A stretch of DNA of 64,000 nt from Bog-473 sp963766995 (GTDB lineage: Bacteria > Actinomycetota > Acidimicrobiia > Acidimicrobiales > RAAP-2): the NCBI GenBank assembly GCA_963766995.1, contig CAVYCE010000003.1:868001-932000 (forward strand), given 5' to 3'. How positions within the stretch are numbered: position 1 is the stretch's first letter; each line of letters opens with the position of its first letter. The notes beneath the pieces were generated by a model. That model was not told where the DNA came from. It saw nothing but the letters and a program-made list of their open reading frames with translations, and ran no database searches. Shown in pieces: positions 36,092 to 43,802 of the stretch. The position numbers and the translations under genes are program-made.

Positions 36092-37356
36092 GATCCCGCC
36101 CCCACCAATCCGCTGACGTAGGAGCCGACACTCGTGCCTTTGGACTTGTCGGGCTGCCCGGCCAACCCGTAGGCCGCGGTCGATGCCGTGTTGCCCGCGC
36201 TCGTGGCGGCCGACGTGGGGGCAGACGACAATCCCGGAGTGCCATCGTTCTGGACGTCCTCGAATTGCGAGAGCTCAGCATTGCAGTTGAAGGCCGACCC
36301 CGAACCCGCCAACGCCGCTTGGATGGGCTGCAAGAAAGACAGACCCGGGGCATCGGGTGCAATGAGATTGCACACCAGCGAGTTGACGTCCTTGAAGAGG
36401 ACGAAAGTGTTGAAATACACGAAGGTGCTGCCGTCAGGAAGCGTGCTGAGCCCGCTCGCTCCCTCGGCGATTTTCAAGAAGTAGTGGTATGCGCCCTGGA
36501 CCACTTGCCCGATGGTGTCCTGCTGGGCCAGCAGCACCCTCGAAATGTTGTCGCCCGACGCCAAAATGGTGTCGATGTCGGGATGATATGTCGTAAGCAG
36601 CGAGGCCAGATCGTTGGAGAATGGAATCAGTGTGTTGAGAAGCTTCTGATAGTTGGCCTCTTCGGCGTTGAAGGTAGGGAGTCCAGCGTTGATCTGCGCG
36701 TTGAGGCTGTTCAATGCACCGGCTGTCGGAGCCACGGCCTCCGAGAACCGGGCAAATGAGTCCAGCGCGTTCAACTGTGAGTTGAGCGTGTTGTTGAGCA
36801 GCGTGGCCAGCTGAGTGCCCGCACCTATGGAGCGGGCGATGTTCGGACCCTCGCCCTGGCTGGCTTGGCCCAGCTCCCCCAGCACGGTGGAGAGCGCTTG
36901 CGTGTTGATCTTCTGCAGCAGCGGCGTCGCGGCCGCAAAGAGGTCACCCAGTTCGTCGCTCGTTGCGGCGTGAGCGAAGGTGCCGTTGCGAGCGAGATAC
37001 GGGCCCGCCTCGGAGTTGTGATGGGGCGTGCTGAGAGATACCTGCTCGGCCCCGAACAGGTTCACCGGTTCAACCGTGGCGGTGGCCGTCGCCGGCACCT
37101 TGAAGGTGGGCGAGATGAGCACCGAAATTCGGGCCTCGTTGTCCTTGAGCTCGATGGTGGATACGCGGCCCACCTGCACGCCGCGGAACACCACGTCGGA
37201 ACCAGGATGCAGCCCCTCGCCGGCCTTGGGGAACATGCCCGAGAGCGGGTAGTCGCCCGCGAAATCGCCGTTGGCCTGGCGGATCAGTGTGATGGTGCCC
37301 GCCACCAACACGAACAGGACGAGCAGGCTGATGCCGGCGCGGCGAAGGCGTTTCAT
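36088..37356 (-). CDS. Mce family protein MceA
   Basis: The 422-residue product has an N-terminal anchor (AGISLLVLFVLVAGTITLI) and an MCE domain (KAGEGLHPGSDVVFRGVQVGRV, VNLFGAEQVSLSTP). A helical needle domain follows, then the region around GAYHYFLKIAEG and FNTFVLFKDVNSLVCNLI that is conserved in MceA-position proteins. ATG at 37356 overlaps the stop of yrbEB. First of six mce genes. Confidence 0.9.
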   Translation of the reverse strand: MKRLRRAGISLLVLFVLVAGTITLIRQANGDFAGDYPLSGMFPKAGEGLHPGSDVVFRGVQVGRVSTIELKDNEARISVLISPTFKVPATATATVEPVNLFGAEQVSLSTPHHNSEAGPYLARNGTFAHAATSDELGDLFAAATPLLQKINTQALSTVLGELGQASQGEGPNIARSIGAGTQLATLLNNTLNSQLNALDSFARFSEAVAPTAGALNSLNAQINAGLPTFNAEEANYQKLLNTLIPFSNDLASLLTTYHPDIDTILASGDNISRVLLAQQDTIGQVVQGAYHYFLKIAEGASGLSTLPDGSTFVYFNTFVLFKDVNSLVCNLIAPDAPGLSFLQPIQAALAGSGSAFNCNAELSQFEDVQNDGTPGLSSAPTSAATSAGNTASTAAYGLAGQPDKSKGTSVGSYVSGLVGAGS

Positions 37357-38264
37357 CCCACCAACCGTGCCGAGGCGTTGACGCCGCCGAAGAGGATGAG
37401 GGACATGAAGAGGTTCACGACGACCACCAAAATGATGGAAAGGCGAATGGCCCGTCCGGCTGCCACGCCCACGCCGGCCGGTCCACCGGTGGCGTTATAT
37501 CCGTAATAGCAGTGCACGAAGGTGACAAGGACGGCGAAGATCATCGCCTTCATGAACGAGTACAGGATGTCGATGGGCGGCAGGTACAGACGGAAGTAGT
37601 GCTGGTAGGTGCCAGCGGACAAGCCGAAGAACTTGGTCACAACCAGCTCGGAAGCCAGGTAGCTGGCGAACAGCGCAGCCAGATAGAGCGGGATCATGGT
37701 GATGAGCGCAGCCCAGACGCGAGTGGCCACCAGGTACACCACAGAGTTCACGCCCATGACTTCGAGGGCGTCGATCTCGTCGGAAATGCGCATGGCACCG
37801 AGCTGCGCGGTGAAGCCAGCTCCCACTTGCGCGGCGAGCGCCACACCGGCCACCAGCGGAGTGATCTCTCTGGTGTTGGCCAGCGCCGTAATGACACCGG
37901 TGAATGCCTCGGCACCGATCTGCTGCAGCCCGTTGAATCCCTCTAGTCCAACCTCGGTACCCGTGAAGAAAGCGATGGAGGTGACGACGAAGAACATGCC
38001 GCCACCGACAATGAGCGCGCCCGAGCCCAAGGTGATGTCGGACATCAAGACGAGGATCTCTCGCGGGTAGCGCAGGGCTCGAGGCATTGCTCGCAGAATG
38101 CGCACGTAGAATTTCAGCTGGATATAGAAGTCCTCGAAGATGCCGATGACTGCGTTGCCCGATCCCAACGCCGTTTTGCCCACCGTGGATGCACTGTTCT
38201 GCAACACCGACCTGGATCCATTGGGTGAATCGCCCTCGGGCCGCACCGGCGTGTCGATGGCCAT
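37353..38264 (-). CDS. MlaE/YrbE family ABC permease YrbEB
   Basis: The 303-residue permease has a polar N-terminus, then the MlaE core with about five to six helices. Signatures are VALAAQVGAGFTAQLGAMRISDEIDALEVMGVN and YGYNATGGPAGVG, the conserved E-x-D-A coupling loop of YrbE proteins. With YrbEA and the ATPase MceG it powers lipid uptake through the Mce tunnel. It follows yrbEA directly and overlaps mceA by 4 bp (ATGA). Confidence 0.92.
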   Translation of the reverse strand: MAIDTPVRPEGDSPNGSRSVLQNSASTVGKTALGSGNAVIGIFEDFYIQLKFYVRILRAMPRALRYPREILVLMSDITLGSGALIVGGGMFFVVTSIAFFTGTEVGLEGFNGLQQIGAEAFTGVITALANTREITPLVAGVALAAQVGAGFTAQLGAMRISDEIDALEVMGVNSVVYLVATRVWAALITMIPLYLAALFASYLASELVVTKFFGLSAGTYQHYFRLYLPPIDILYSFMKAMIFAVLVTFVHCYYGYNATGGPAGVGVAAGRAIRLSIILVVVVNLFMSLILFGGVNASARLVG

Positions 38265-38265
38265 C

Positions 38266-39168
38266 TCAGATGCCCTTTTGCGGGATGAAGTTGAAATAGA
38301 ACACGGTCAGTAGGAAGTTCACGAAGAACGACAAGATGAAGGTGATGACGACCGCCTGGTTGACGGCGTCACCCACGCCCTTCGGCCCGCTCTTGCAATA
38401 CAGCCCCTTGTAACAAGCGACCATGGCGGCGATAAAGCCGAAGATGCCGGCCTTGAGCAGCGCAATCGCTAGGTCTGCCACTTGACTGAGCTCACCGAAG
38501 GTGGCGAAGAAGCTGCTGGCCGTGATGTGGATGGCGTGCGTGCCAAACCACAGTCCACCGGCAATGCCGGCCACGCTCACCACGGCATCGAGCAGGATGG
38601 CCACCAGCGTGGCCGCCAGGAGACGCGGCAGCACCAGGCGGTGGAGCGGGTTCACTCCCATCACCTCCATGGCGGAGATCTCGTCTCGGATACGGCGTGA
38701 ACCCAAATCGGCGCACATGGCCGAGCCACCGGCGCCGGCGATGAGTAACGCTGTGGCCACCGGTGCCTGTTCGCGCACGACGGCCAGCACCATGGCGGCT
38801 CCCAGCTGGGATTGGGCGCCGATCTGCTGGAGCAGGGAGCCGACCTCGAGGGCTATGACCATGCCAAACGGAATAGAGAGAAGTATCAGAGGCAGGGTGG
38901 TCACCCGGGCCAGGAACCAGCACTGATCGAAGAATTCGCCGACCGGCACACCTTTGAGGAAGGCCTGGCGTAGGGCCTCAAGCGCCGTGGCGAACATGTT
39001 GCCGGTCTCACGTACGGCACTAGCGATCTTGCCGTCGTCCCGGCCGACGAATGGCTTGAGCGGGCTTCCGACTGCCTCGAGCGTGGCCGTCCGTCCGCTT
39101 GGGGTACCGAGGCGGCGGGCAATCTCGTCGCGGCTCAGGGGAGCGGTGTCGTCACCAAAATCTGCCAC
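38266..39168 (-). CDS. MlaE/YrbE family ABC permease YrbEA
   Basis: The 300-residue permease has the MlaE signatures LIAGAGGSAMCADLGSRRIRDEISAMEVMGVNPLHRLVLPR and CYKGLYCKSGPKGVGDAVN. It is the first gene of the mce operon and precedes yrbEB by one base. The frame is open to GTG 39198, but GTG at 39168 (MADFGDDTAPLS) has AAGGGGGG eight bases upstream and is preferred. The promoter should lie in the 400-bp gap shared with the divergent sigma-factor gene. Confidence 0.9.
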   Translation of the reverse strand: MADFGDDTAPLSRDEIARRLGTPSGRTATLEAVGSPLKPFVGRDDGKIASAVRETGNMFATALEALRQAFLKGVPVGEFFDQCWFLARVTTLPLILLSIPFGMVIALEVGSLLQQIGAQSQLGAAMVLAVVREQAPVATALLIAGAGGSAMCADLGSRRIRDEISAMEVMGVNPLHRLVLPRLLAATLVAILLDAVVSVAGIAGGLWFGTHAIHITASSFFATFGELSQVADLAIALLKAGIFGFIAAMVACYKGLYCKSGPKGVGDAVNQAVVITFILSFFVNFLLTVFYFNFIPQKGI

Positions 39169-39422
39169 CCGCAAACCCCCCTTACTATCGGCCTTCACGA
39201 CCGCATCAGGGGAAAACGTACCGCCCCCCTTGCCCCTTTTACCTGGTCAAGAGCGGAACTGCTCGTTCTCCACTACCTTGCGGTGGAGGGCAACCGTATC
39301 CTGCCTGCGCCCAACAAAGAATCGCGACCCCCCGAGGCATCGATTCCTGAGATTTAGCTGTGAACGACATCGCAAGAAAGTGGCAGGATGGTTGCCTCTC
39401 ATCCCATTTCACTTTCTCCGAA

Positions 39423-39439
39423 ACAATTCCAGAAATTGT
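39423..39439. repeat. AT-rich inverted repeat ACAATT-N5-AATTGT
   Basis: A perfect 6-bp-arm palindrome with a 5-bp spacer (CCAGA) lies in the mce/sigma-factor divergent spacer, about 255 bp from yrbEA and 134 bp from the sigma gene. It could be an operator for either unit; its short arms make this tentative. Confidence 0.35.
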
Positions 39440-39535
39440 GTGAGATGGTGGCTAAACGAGTGTTTCGCTCTGTGGAGGGAGAGGTCAATTGGGCCTTTCG
39501 AAAAGGGCCTCATTGAAGTCATAATGGTTCAGATG

Positions 39536-39559
39536 CCTTCCAGCAGAGTGGCTGGAAGG
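39536..39559 (+). promoter_or_regulatory. Perfect 9-bp stem-loop in leader of ECF sigma gene
   Basis: CCTTCCAGC-AGAGTG-GCTGGAAGG forms a hairpin with 9 paired bases and a 6-base loop. It ends immediately before the GGGGAGGGA ribosome-binding site of the sigma gene (start 39573). It could be an operator or an mRNA structure that modulates access to the ribosome site. Confidence 0.5.
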
Positions 39560-39572
39560 GGAGGGACGGAAC

Positions 39573-40898
39573 GTGGCGCTTCGCCAAGAAGAGTTCATCA
39601 ATCTGTGCGACGACGTCGACTTGGATCGCGACCGCGCTCTGGTTGAACGCTGTCAGGCCGGTGACTCGGCTGCCTTCGGCAATCTCTATGCCCGTTATTA
39701 CGAGCGTCTGCTCCGTTTTTGCCTCCGCCGTTTGAACGACCGACATGAGGCCGAGGATGCCGCACAGGAAGCCTTCGCTCGCGCTTGGAAGGCTCTGCCC
39801 AACTTCGCTGGTGAACGCCGCTTTTACCCTTGGCTGACTGTCATCGCCGGGAACATCTGCACCGACATGTTGCGCCGCCGTTCACGCAGTACTCCAACCG
39901 ATGATCTGGAGCTGGGCAATCACCGTCCCGTTGGGATGGGGACCAGCGAGACATCAGATGAGCTGATCCTGGCCGCCGTCGACGGCGAGCTGGTCAACAA
40001 GGCACTCGACCGCCTTTCCGTACGCCACCGCCACGTGCTGGCCATGCGCGAGGGATCGGGTTGGACGTACCAGCAGATGGCCGACCACGAAGGTGTGGAA
40101 ATCGGCACCATCGAGACCTTGCTGTGGAGGGCCCGTCAGGCCCTCAAGCGCGAGTTCACCGTGCTGTCTGAGTCGAAGGGCGCGCTGGCCGGCTTCTTGG
40201 CCGGATCGGGCGCACTCATCCGCCGCAGCATCATGCGGGTGGCGCACCGTGGCGCCATGGTCCAGTCGAGCATGGGCGTGGGCAATGGTGGCCTGCGCAA
40301 CGCCATCGCAGGCGTGGCCGTGACATCGGCCGCCGTGGCTGCGGCTCTGATCACGCCGCACGCCTTCTCTTCAGCTCCTTCGCATGACAAGGCTGCGCTG
40401 TCCGCACCGGCTGGCGTCGGCCTGGCCAACCCGGAGCTGCCGATTCCCAACACCGCCAACTCGGTGTCGTCTACCAACAGCGCCGTTTCCTCTGACATCG
40501 GCGACTCGACCGATGACGTGTCCGGCGGTTCGGCTACTCCGTCTGTGGCGCCCGGCGCCACCAAGCTGCCGTCTCTGGGCGAAGACCCCACGATCAAGCC
40601 ACAGGTCCCCGATAACTCGGCCAGTGACCCGACGGCTCCGATTACTCCCGGCAATAGCTTTGCCTCGCCGCTGGCACCCGTCGCCGGCGGACTCACCAAT
40701 GCCACCACCGGCCTGGTGAGCGCCGTCAATGGCCTGGCCACCAGCCTTGGTCTGGGCAGCGTGCTCTCGGCCATCGGCCTGACCCCGCAGACGCCCGCAA
40801 CTGGCACCGGCACCAGCGGCATCACGGTGCCGGCATTGCTCGGCGGACTCACCGGCACGGTGAACGCCACCTTGAATTCGGTTCTGGCCCCGCACTGA
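39573..40898 (+). CDS. ECF-type RNA polymerase sigma factor with C-terminal membrane anchor
   Basis: Residues 1-100 contain sigma region 2 (AFGNLYARYYERLLRFCLRRL, HEAEDAAQEAFARAWKALP, WLTVIAGNICTDMLRRR). Residues 138-195 contain region 4 (ALDRLSVRHRHVLAMREGSGWTYQQMADHEGV, TIETLLWRARQALKREF). Unlike plain ECF factors of about 200 residues, this one continues: an Ala-rich transmembrane helix at 243-260, then about 180 residues of Ser/Thr/Pro/Gly-rich sequence predicted outside the membrane. It may be a membrane-tethered sigma factor released or silenced by an envelope signal (inference). GTG at 39573 has a strong GGGGAGGGA site. It is divergent from the mce operon and lies 38 bp before mceG, which suggests control of lipid import. 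Confidence 0.85.
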   Translation: MALRQEEFINLCDDVDLDRDRALVERCQAGDSAAFGNLYARYYERLLRFCLRRLNDRHEAEDAAQEAFARAWKALPNFAGERRFYPWLTVIAGNICTDMLRRRSRSTPTDDLELGNHRPVGMGTSETSDELILAAVDGELVNKALDRLSVRHRHVLAMREGSGWTYQQMADHEGVEIGTIETLLWRARQALKREFTVLSESKGALAGFLAGSGALIRRSIMRVAHRGAMVQSSMGVGNGGLRNAIAGVAVTSAAVAAALITPHAFSSAPSHDKAALSAPAGVGLANPELPIPNTANSVSSTNSAVSSDIGDSTDDVSGGSATPSVAPGATKLPSLGEDPTIKPQVPDNSASDPTAPITPGNSFASPLAPVAGGLTNATTGLVSAVNGLATSLGLGSVLSAIGLTPQTPATGTGTSGITVPALLGGLTGTVNATLNSVLAPH

Positions 40899-40936
40899 GC
40901 GTGGCGGACGTCCGCTCGCGGGCGTAGGTTCTAGGA

Positions 40937-41881
40937 ATGGCGACTGAATCAAAGGTCAGCGAGCCCCAGCCGTGGATCGCTCCGGGCGAGCCCATCATCT
41001 CGCTGCGTGGGGTCACCAAGTCATTCGGTTCCCACACGGTGCTCGAGGACATCACCTTCGACGTACCGAAGGGACGCATCACGGCGATTCTGGGCCCATC
41101 CGGCACCGGCAAGTCTGTGCTCCTCAAGAACATATTGGGGCTGCTCATCCCCGAGCGGGGCGAAATCTGGGTCGACGGCGACCAAATTGTGGGCCTGCGA
41201 GAGAAGCGCCTGTACGAAATCAGGCGCAAGTTCGGAGTGCTCTTCCAGGACGGTGCCCTATTCGGTTCCATGAACCTTTACGACAACATCGCCTTCCCGC
41301 TGCGCGAGCACACCCGGAAGAACGAGGCGGAAATCCGAGAGCTGGTCCATCGCAACGCCGAGCTGGTCGGTCTCATGGACCACCTCAAGAAGTTGCCCGG
41401 CGAAGTCTCCGGTGGCATGAAAAAGCGGGCCGGACTGGCTCGCGCCATGGTGACGGAGCCCGAGATCGTTCTCTTTGACGAGCCTGACTCCGGTCTTGAC
41501 CCCGTGCGTGTGGCCTACCTGGACGAACTGGTGGTGACGGCGCAAAAGGAGACGGGCGCCACGTTCTTCATCATCACCCACAACATCCAGTCGGTGATGC
41601 GGACGGCCGACTACATGGGCGTGCTCTTCCGATCGAATCTCGTGAAGTTCGCCAGCAAGGCGGACATGCTTGCCACCGATAACCCGATCATTCAGCAGTT
41701 CCTGGCTGGTCGGCCCGAGGGCCCAATTGGCATGGACGAGATGGCCGACAGCGACGGCAGGAACTTCCTGGAGGGCGATACCCAGCGCCTTGTTGCATGG
41801 CCCAATTGCTCGCCCTGGCGAATCGGCCATGGCCGCTATTCGACCGTCCGATCAGCCCGTACCGCCAACCTAGGCAATTAG
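40937..41881 (+). CDS. mceG: Mce transport ATPase MceG (Mkl-like)
   Basis: The 314-residue ABC ATPase has Walker A GPSGTGKS (53-60), Q-loop GVLFQDGALFGSMNLYDNIAFPL, signature VSGGMKKRAGLARAM (157-171) and Walker B IVLFDEPDSGLDPV (177-190). The DSGLDP version and KKRAGLARA are typical of MlaF/MceG ATPases. A C-terminal extension after residue 245 is as in Mce-specific ATPases, although its last 35 residues look less conserved. It energises the YrbEA/YrbEB permease encoded across the divergent spacer. It is likely co-transcribed with the ECF sigma gene; a 12-bp palindrome GCGGACGTCCGC lies between them at 40904-40915. Confidence 0.92.
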   Translation: MATESKVSEPQPWIAPGEPIISLRGVTKSFGSHTVLEDITFDVPKGRITAILGPSGTGKSVLLKNILGLLIPERGEIWVDGDQIVGLREKRLYEIRRKFGVLFQDGALFGSMNLYDNIAFPLREHTRKNEAEIRELVHRNAELVGLMDHLKKLPGEVSGGMKKRAGLARAMVTEPEIVLFDEPDSGLDPVRVAYLDELVVTAQKETGATFFIITHNIQSVMRTADYMGVLFRSNLVKFASKADMLATDNPIIQQFLAGRPEGPIGMDEMADSDGRNFLEGDTQRLVAWPNCSPWRIGHGRYSTVRSARTANLGN

Positions 41882-41882
41882 A

Positions 41883-41923
41883 AACGCCGCCGGCACCGGA
41901 TTACTCCGGACACCGGCGGCGTT
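41883..41923. terminator. Bidirectional terminator between mceG and glnII
   Basis: AACGCCGCCGG at 41883-41893 pairs perfectly with CCGGCGGCGTT at 41913-41923. The interval contains a second, inner CCGGA...TCCGG pairing, giving a long GC-rich hairpin. It begins one base after the mceG stop and lies 16 bp before the glnII stop on the other strand. Without a long T run it fits actinobacterial intrinsic terminators serving both convergent genes. Confidence 0.8.
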
Positions 41924-41939
41924 CACACAATCTGTCGCT

Positions 41940-42953
41940 CTACCGGTCGCCGGCGGCAGCTCCACATACTGTCTCGACCATGAGTCCGGTGACCAGGTAA
42001 GGGTCCATGTTGGCGTTCGGACGACGGTCTTCCAGCCAGCCCTTCTTGGCCTTCGCCACGGCCCACGGGATACGGATTGACGCACCGCGGTCAGAAGTGC
42101 CGTAGCTGAACTTCGAGTAGTGGGCGGTCTCGTGCGCACCGGTGAGCCGCTGCTCGATACCAACTCCGTAGGCAGCAACGTGCTCCTCGACTCGAGTACC
42201 GATGGCCTCGCAGCCAGCGATGATGGCATCCCAGCCACCGTCCTCGCGCATGGCCTTGGTTGAGAAGTTGGTGTGAGCTCCGGCGCCATTCCAGTCACCC
42301 AGGACCGGCTTGGCCTCCAGCGTGGCGTAGGTGTCAAAGTTCTCAGCGATGCGGAAGAGCAGCCAACGGGCCACCCACAGCTGGTCGCTGATCATCAGCG
42401 GCGACAGTACGCCGACCTGGAACTCCCACTGCCCCATCATCACTTCAGCGTTGGTGCCCTCAATGCCGAGACCAGCCTTCATGCAAGCCACCGTGTGCTG
42501 CTCGACGATTTCGCGACCGGGCATTTTGTCGCCACCAACGCCGCAGTAGTACGGACCTTGGGGGGCCGGGAAGCCAGCCTCAGGCCAGCCCAAGGGGCGG
42601 CCGTACTGGAAGAAGGTGTATTCCTGCTCGATTCCGAACATGGGCTCCTGGTCGGCGTACTTCTCGGCCATGGCGGCACACTTGGCCCGGGTGTTGGTCG
42701 GGTGCGGCGTGAAGTCGGTCAGGAGCACTTCGCACATCACGAGCTTGTCGCCCTCGGCCCGCAATGGGTCCGGACACACAAATACAGGCTGCAGCACACA
42801 GTCGGAGTCGTGGCCAGCGGCCTGATTGGTACTCGATCCGTCGAATCCCCAGATGCCCGGCTCTTTGCCGTCTTCAACGATCCTGGTCTTGCTACGGAGG
42901 AGCGGTGATGGCTCCGTACCGTCGATCCAGATGTATTCGGCCTGGTAGCTCAT
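41940..42953 (-). CDS. glnII: Glutamine synthetase type II (eukaryotic-like GSII)
   Basis: The 337-residue product is a class II glutamine synthetase, not the 470-residue GSI. It starts MSYQAEYIWIDG and has GIWGFDGSSTNQAAGHDSDCVL, the MFGIEQEYTFF active-site glutamate segment, GDWNGAGAHTNFST and GIEQRLTGAHETAHYSKFSYGTSDRGASIRIP. It makes glutamine from glutamate, ammonia and ATP. ATG at 42953 has AGGAGAG upstream; the 20-codon extension to 43013 lacks conservation. Upstream on the coding strand two GAAAC pentamers (43065-43061 and 43050-43046, 10 bp between) resemble GlnR half-sites, only as a weak hint of nitrogen control. Confidence 0.95.
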   Translation of the reverse strand: MSYQAEYIWIDGTEPSPLLRSKTRIVEDGKEPGIWGFDGSSTNQAAGHDSDCVLQPVFVCPDPLRAEGDKLVMCEVLLTDFTPHPTNTRAKCAAMAEKYADQEPMFGIEQEYTFFQYGRPLGWPEAGFPAPQGPYYCGVGGDKMPGREIVEQHTVACMKAGLGIEGTNAEVMMGQWEFQVGVLSPLMISDQLWVARWLLFRIAENFDTYATLEAKPVLGDWNGAGAHTNFSTKAMREDGGWDAIIAGCEAIGTRVEEHVAAYGVGIEQRLTGAHETAHYSKFSYGTSDRGASIRIPWAVAKAKKGWLEDRRPNANMDPYLVTGLMVETVCGAAAGDR

Positions 42954-43083
42954 GAACTCTCCTGTGCTCCGCTTCGTCAGTTGGAATGTGCAGGGTGGTA
43001 ATCGACCTCGCACCGTAGGGCACGCGGTGACCCCGTGCTGACGCAGTTTCTACTGGGCAGGTTTCGCATCCGTATCCGGATTG

Positions 43084-43108
43084 TGAACCGATGATGAACA
43101 ACGGTTCA
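43084..43108 (-). terminator. Stem-loop downstream of tetR-type gene
   Basis: TGAACCG at 43084-43090 and CGGTTCA at 43102-43108 form a 7-bp stem with an 11-base loop, nine bases past the regulator's stop codon. It may terminate that transcript before the glnII promoter. There is no clear T run. Confidence 0.4.
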
Positions 43109-43116
43109 GGCCTTTC

Positions 43117-43728
43117 TCAGGATGGAGAGCCGACCTGGAGCATTCCCGCCATCACCTCGAGCATTACGGTGCGGAACCGGTCCCGCTCAGCCGGCGGATC
43201 CTCGGAACGGGCCATGGCCAACACCCCCGCCACCACCGCCCCGAACAGAATGTGGGCCAGCATGTCAACGTCCTTGACCAGGAGGATGCCGGCGTCGGCC
43301 GCTCTATTGAGCACTCCCCGAATGACTTCAATCTCGTAGCGCTCGCCGCAGGCCCACCATTCCTCGAAGCCCAGCGCCGCTGGCCCTTCGACCCAGCACA
43401 GGCGCTGGTAGACGGGCTCAGAGATCAGCTCGAGGAAGGCATCGAAGCCTTGAACAATGGCGCTCCAGGCGTCGCCTGCGTCGGCTGCGGCCTGAGTGAC
43501 CACTTGGGCGCTAACGATCTGCTGACGCTCCAGCACAGCCTGAAAGAGGTCGCGTTTGGAATCGAAGTGGTGGTAGATCGCCCCCTTGGTGACACGGGCT
43601 TGCTTCGCCACCTGATCCAGTGAAGTTGCAGCAAAGCCGTCCTCGGCGAAGCAGGCGGCGGCACTGTCGAGCAAGGCCTCATAGGTGGCCTCGGCGTATT
43701 CCTCTCGACGCGTCCGGGTCTGAGTCAT
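43117..43728 (-). CDS. TetR family transcriptional regulator
   Basis: The 203-residue product has the TetR N-terminal DNA-binding domain: EATYEALLDSAAACFAEDGFAATSLDQVAKQARVTKGAIYHHFDSKRDLFQAVL. A ligand-binding helical domain with MLAHILFGAVVAGVLAMA follows. It is divergent from an MMPL exporter gene and probably represses it, with overlapping palindromes at the exporter start as likely operators. ATG at 43728 (MTQTRTRREEYAE) is chosen; ATG at 43743 is possible but would place its ribosome site inside the exporter's -35 element. Confidence 0.88.
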   Translation of the reverse strand: MTQTRTRREEYAEATYEALLDSAAACFAEDGFAATSLDQVAKQARVTKGAIYHHFDSKRDLFQAVLERQQIVSAQVVTQAAADAGDAWSAIVQGFDAFLELISEPVYQRLCWVEGPAALGFEEWWACGERYEIEVIRGVLNRAADAGILLVKDVDMLAHILFGAVVAGVLAMARSEDPPAERDRFRTVMLEVMAGMLQVGSPS

Positions 43729-43744
43729 ATCCGCTATCGCCATC

Positions 43745-43802
43745 TTGACACGTTCAGACACCATCGGAATACTACATACCATGAGTACATACTCAGAGTA
43801 TG
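43745..43802 (+). promoter_or_regulatory. mmpL promoter with overlapping palindromic operators
   Basis: A consensus -35 TTGACA at 43745-43750 is followed after 17 bp by AATACT at 43768-43773, placing transcription start at about 43780-43781, on the A of the ATG start. Two overlapping inverted repeats cover the first codons: TGAGTA-CA-TACTCA (43782-43795) and CATACTC-A-GAGTATG (43788-43802). They are well placed for the divergent TetR-type protein to block transcription. Confidence 0.6.

Larger units (their letters stand above)
39169..39572. other. Divergent regulatory spacer between mce operon and ECF sigma gene
   Basis: This is a 400-bp gap with no convincing coding frame, noticeably more AT-rich at 39340-39530 than the flanking genes. 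It holds an inverted repeat ACAATT-N5-AATTGT at 39423-39439 and a 9-bp-arm repeat at 39536-39559 next to the sigma-factor ribosome site. Promoters for both transcription units are expected here; I could not assign clear -35/-10 elements. Confidence 0.5.

Noticed and set aside
40904..40915. 12-bp palindrome GCGGACGTCCGC between the sigma gene and mceG
   Set aside because: Perfect but short and GC-rich, expected by chance in such DNA; noted only under mceG.
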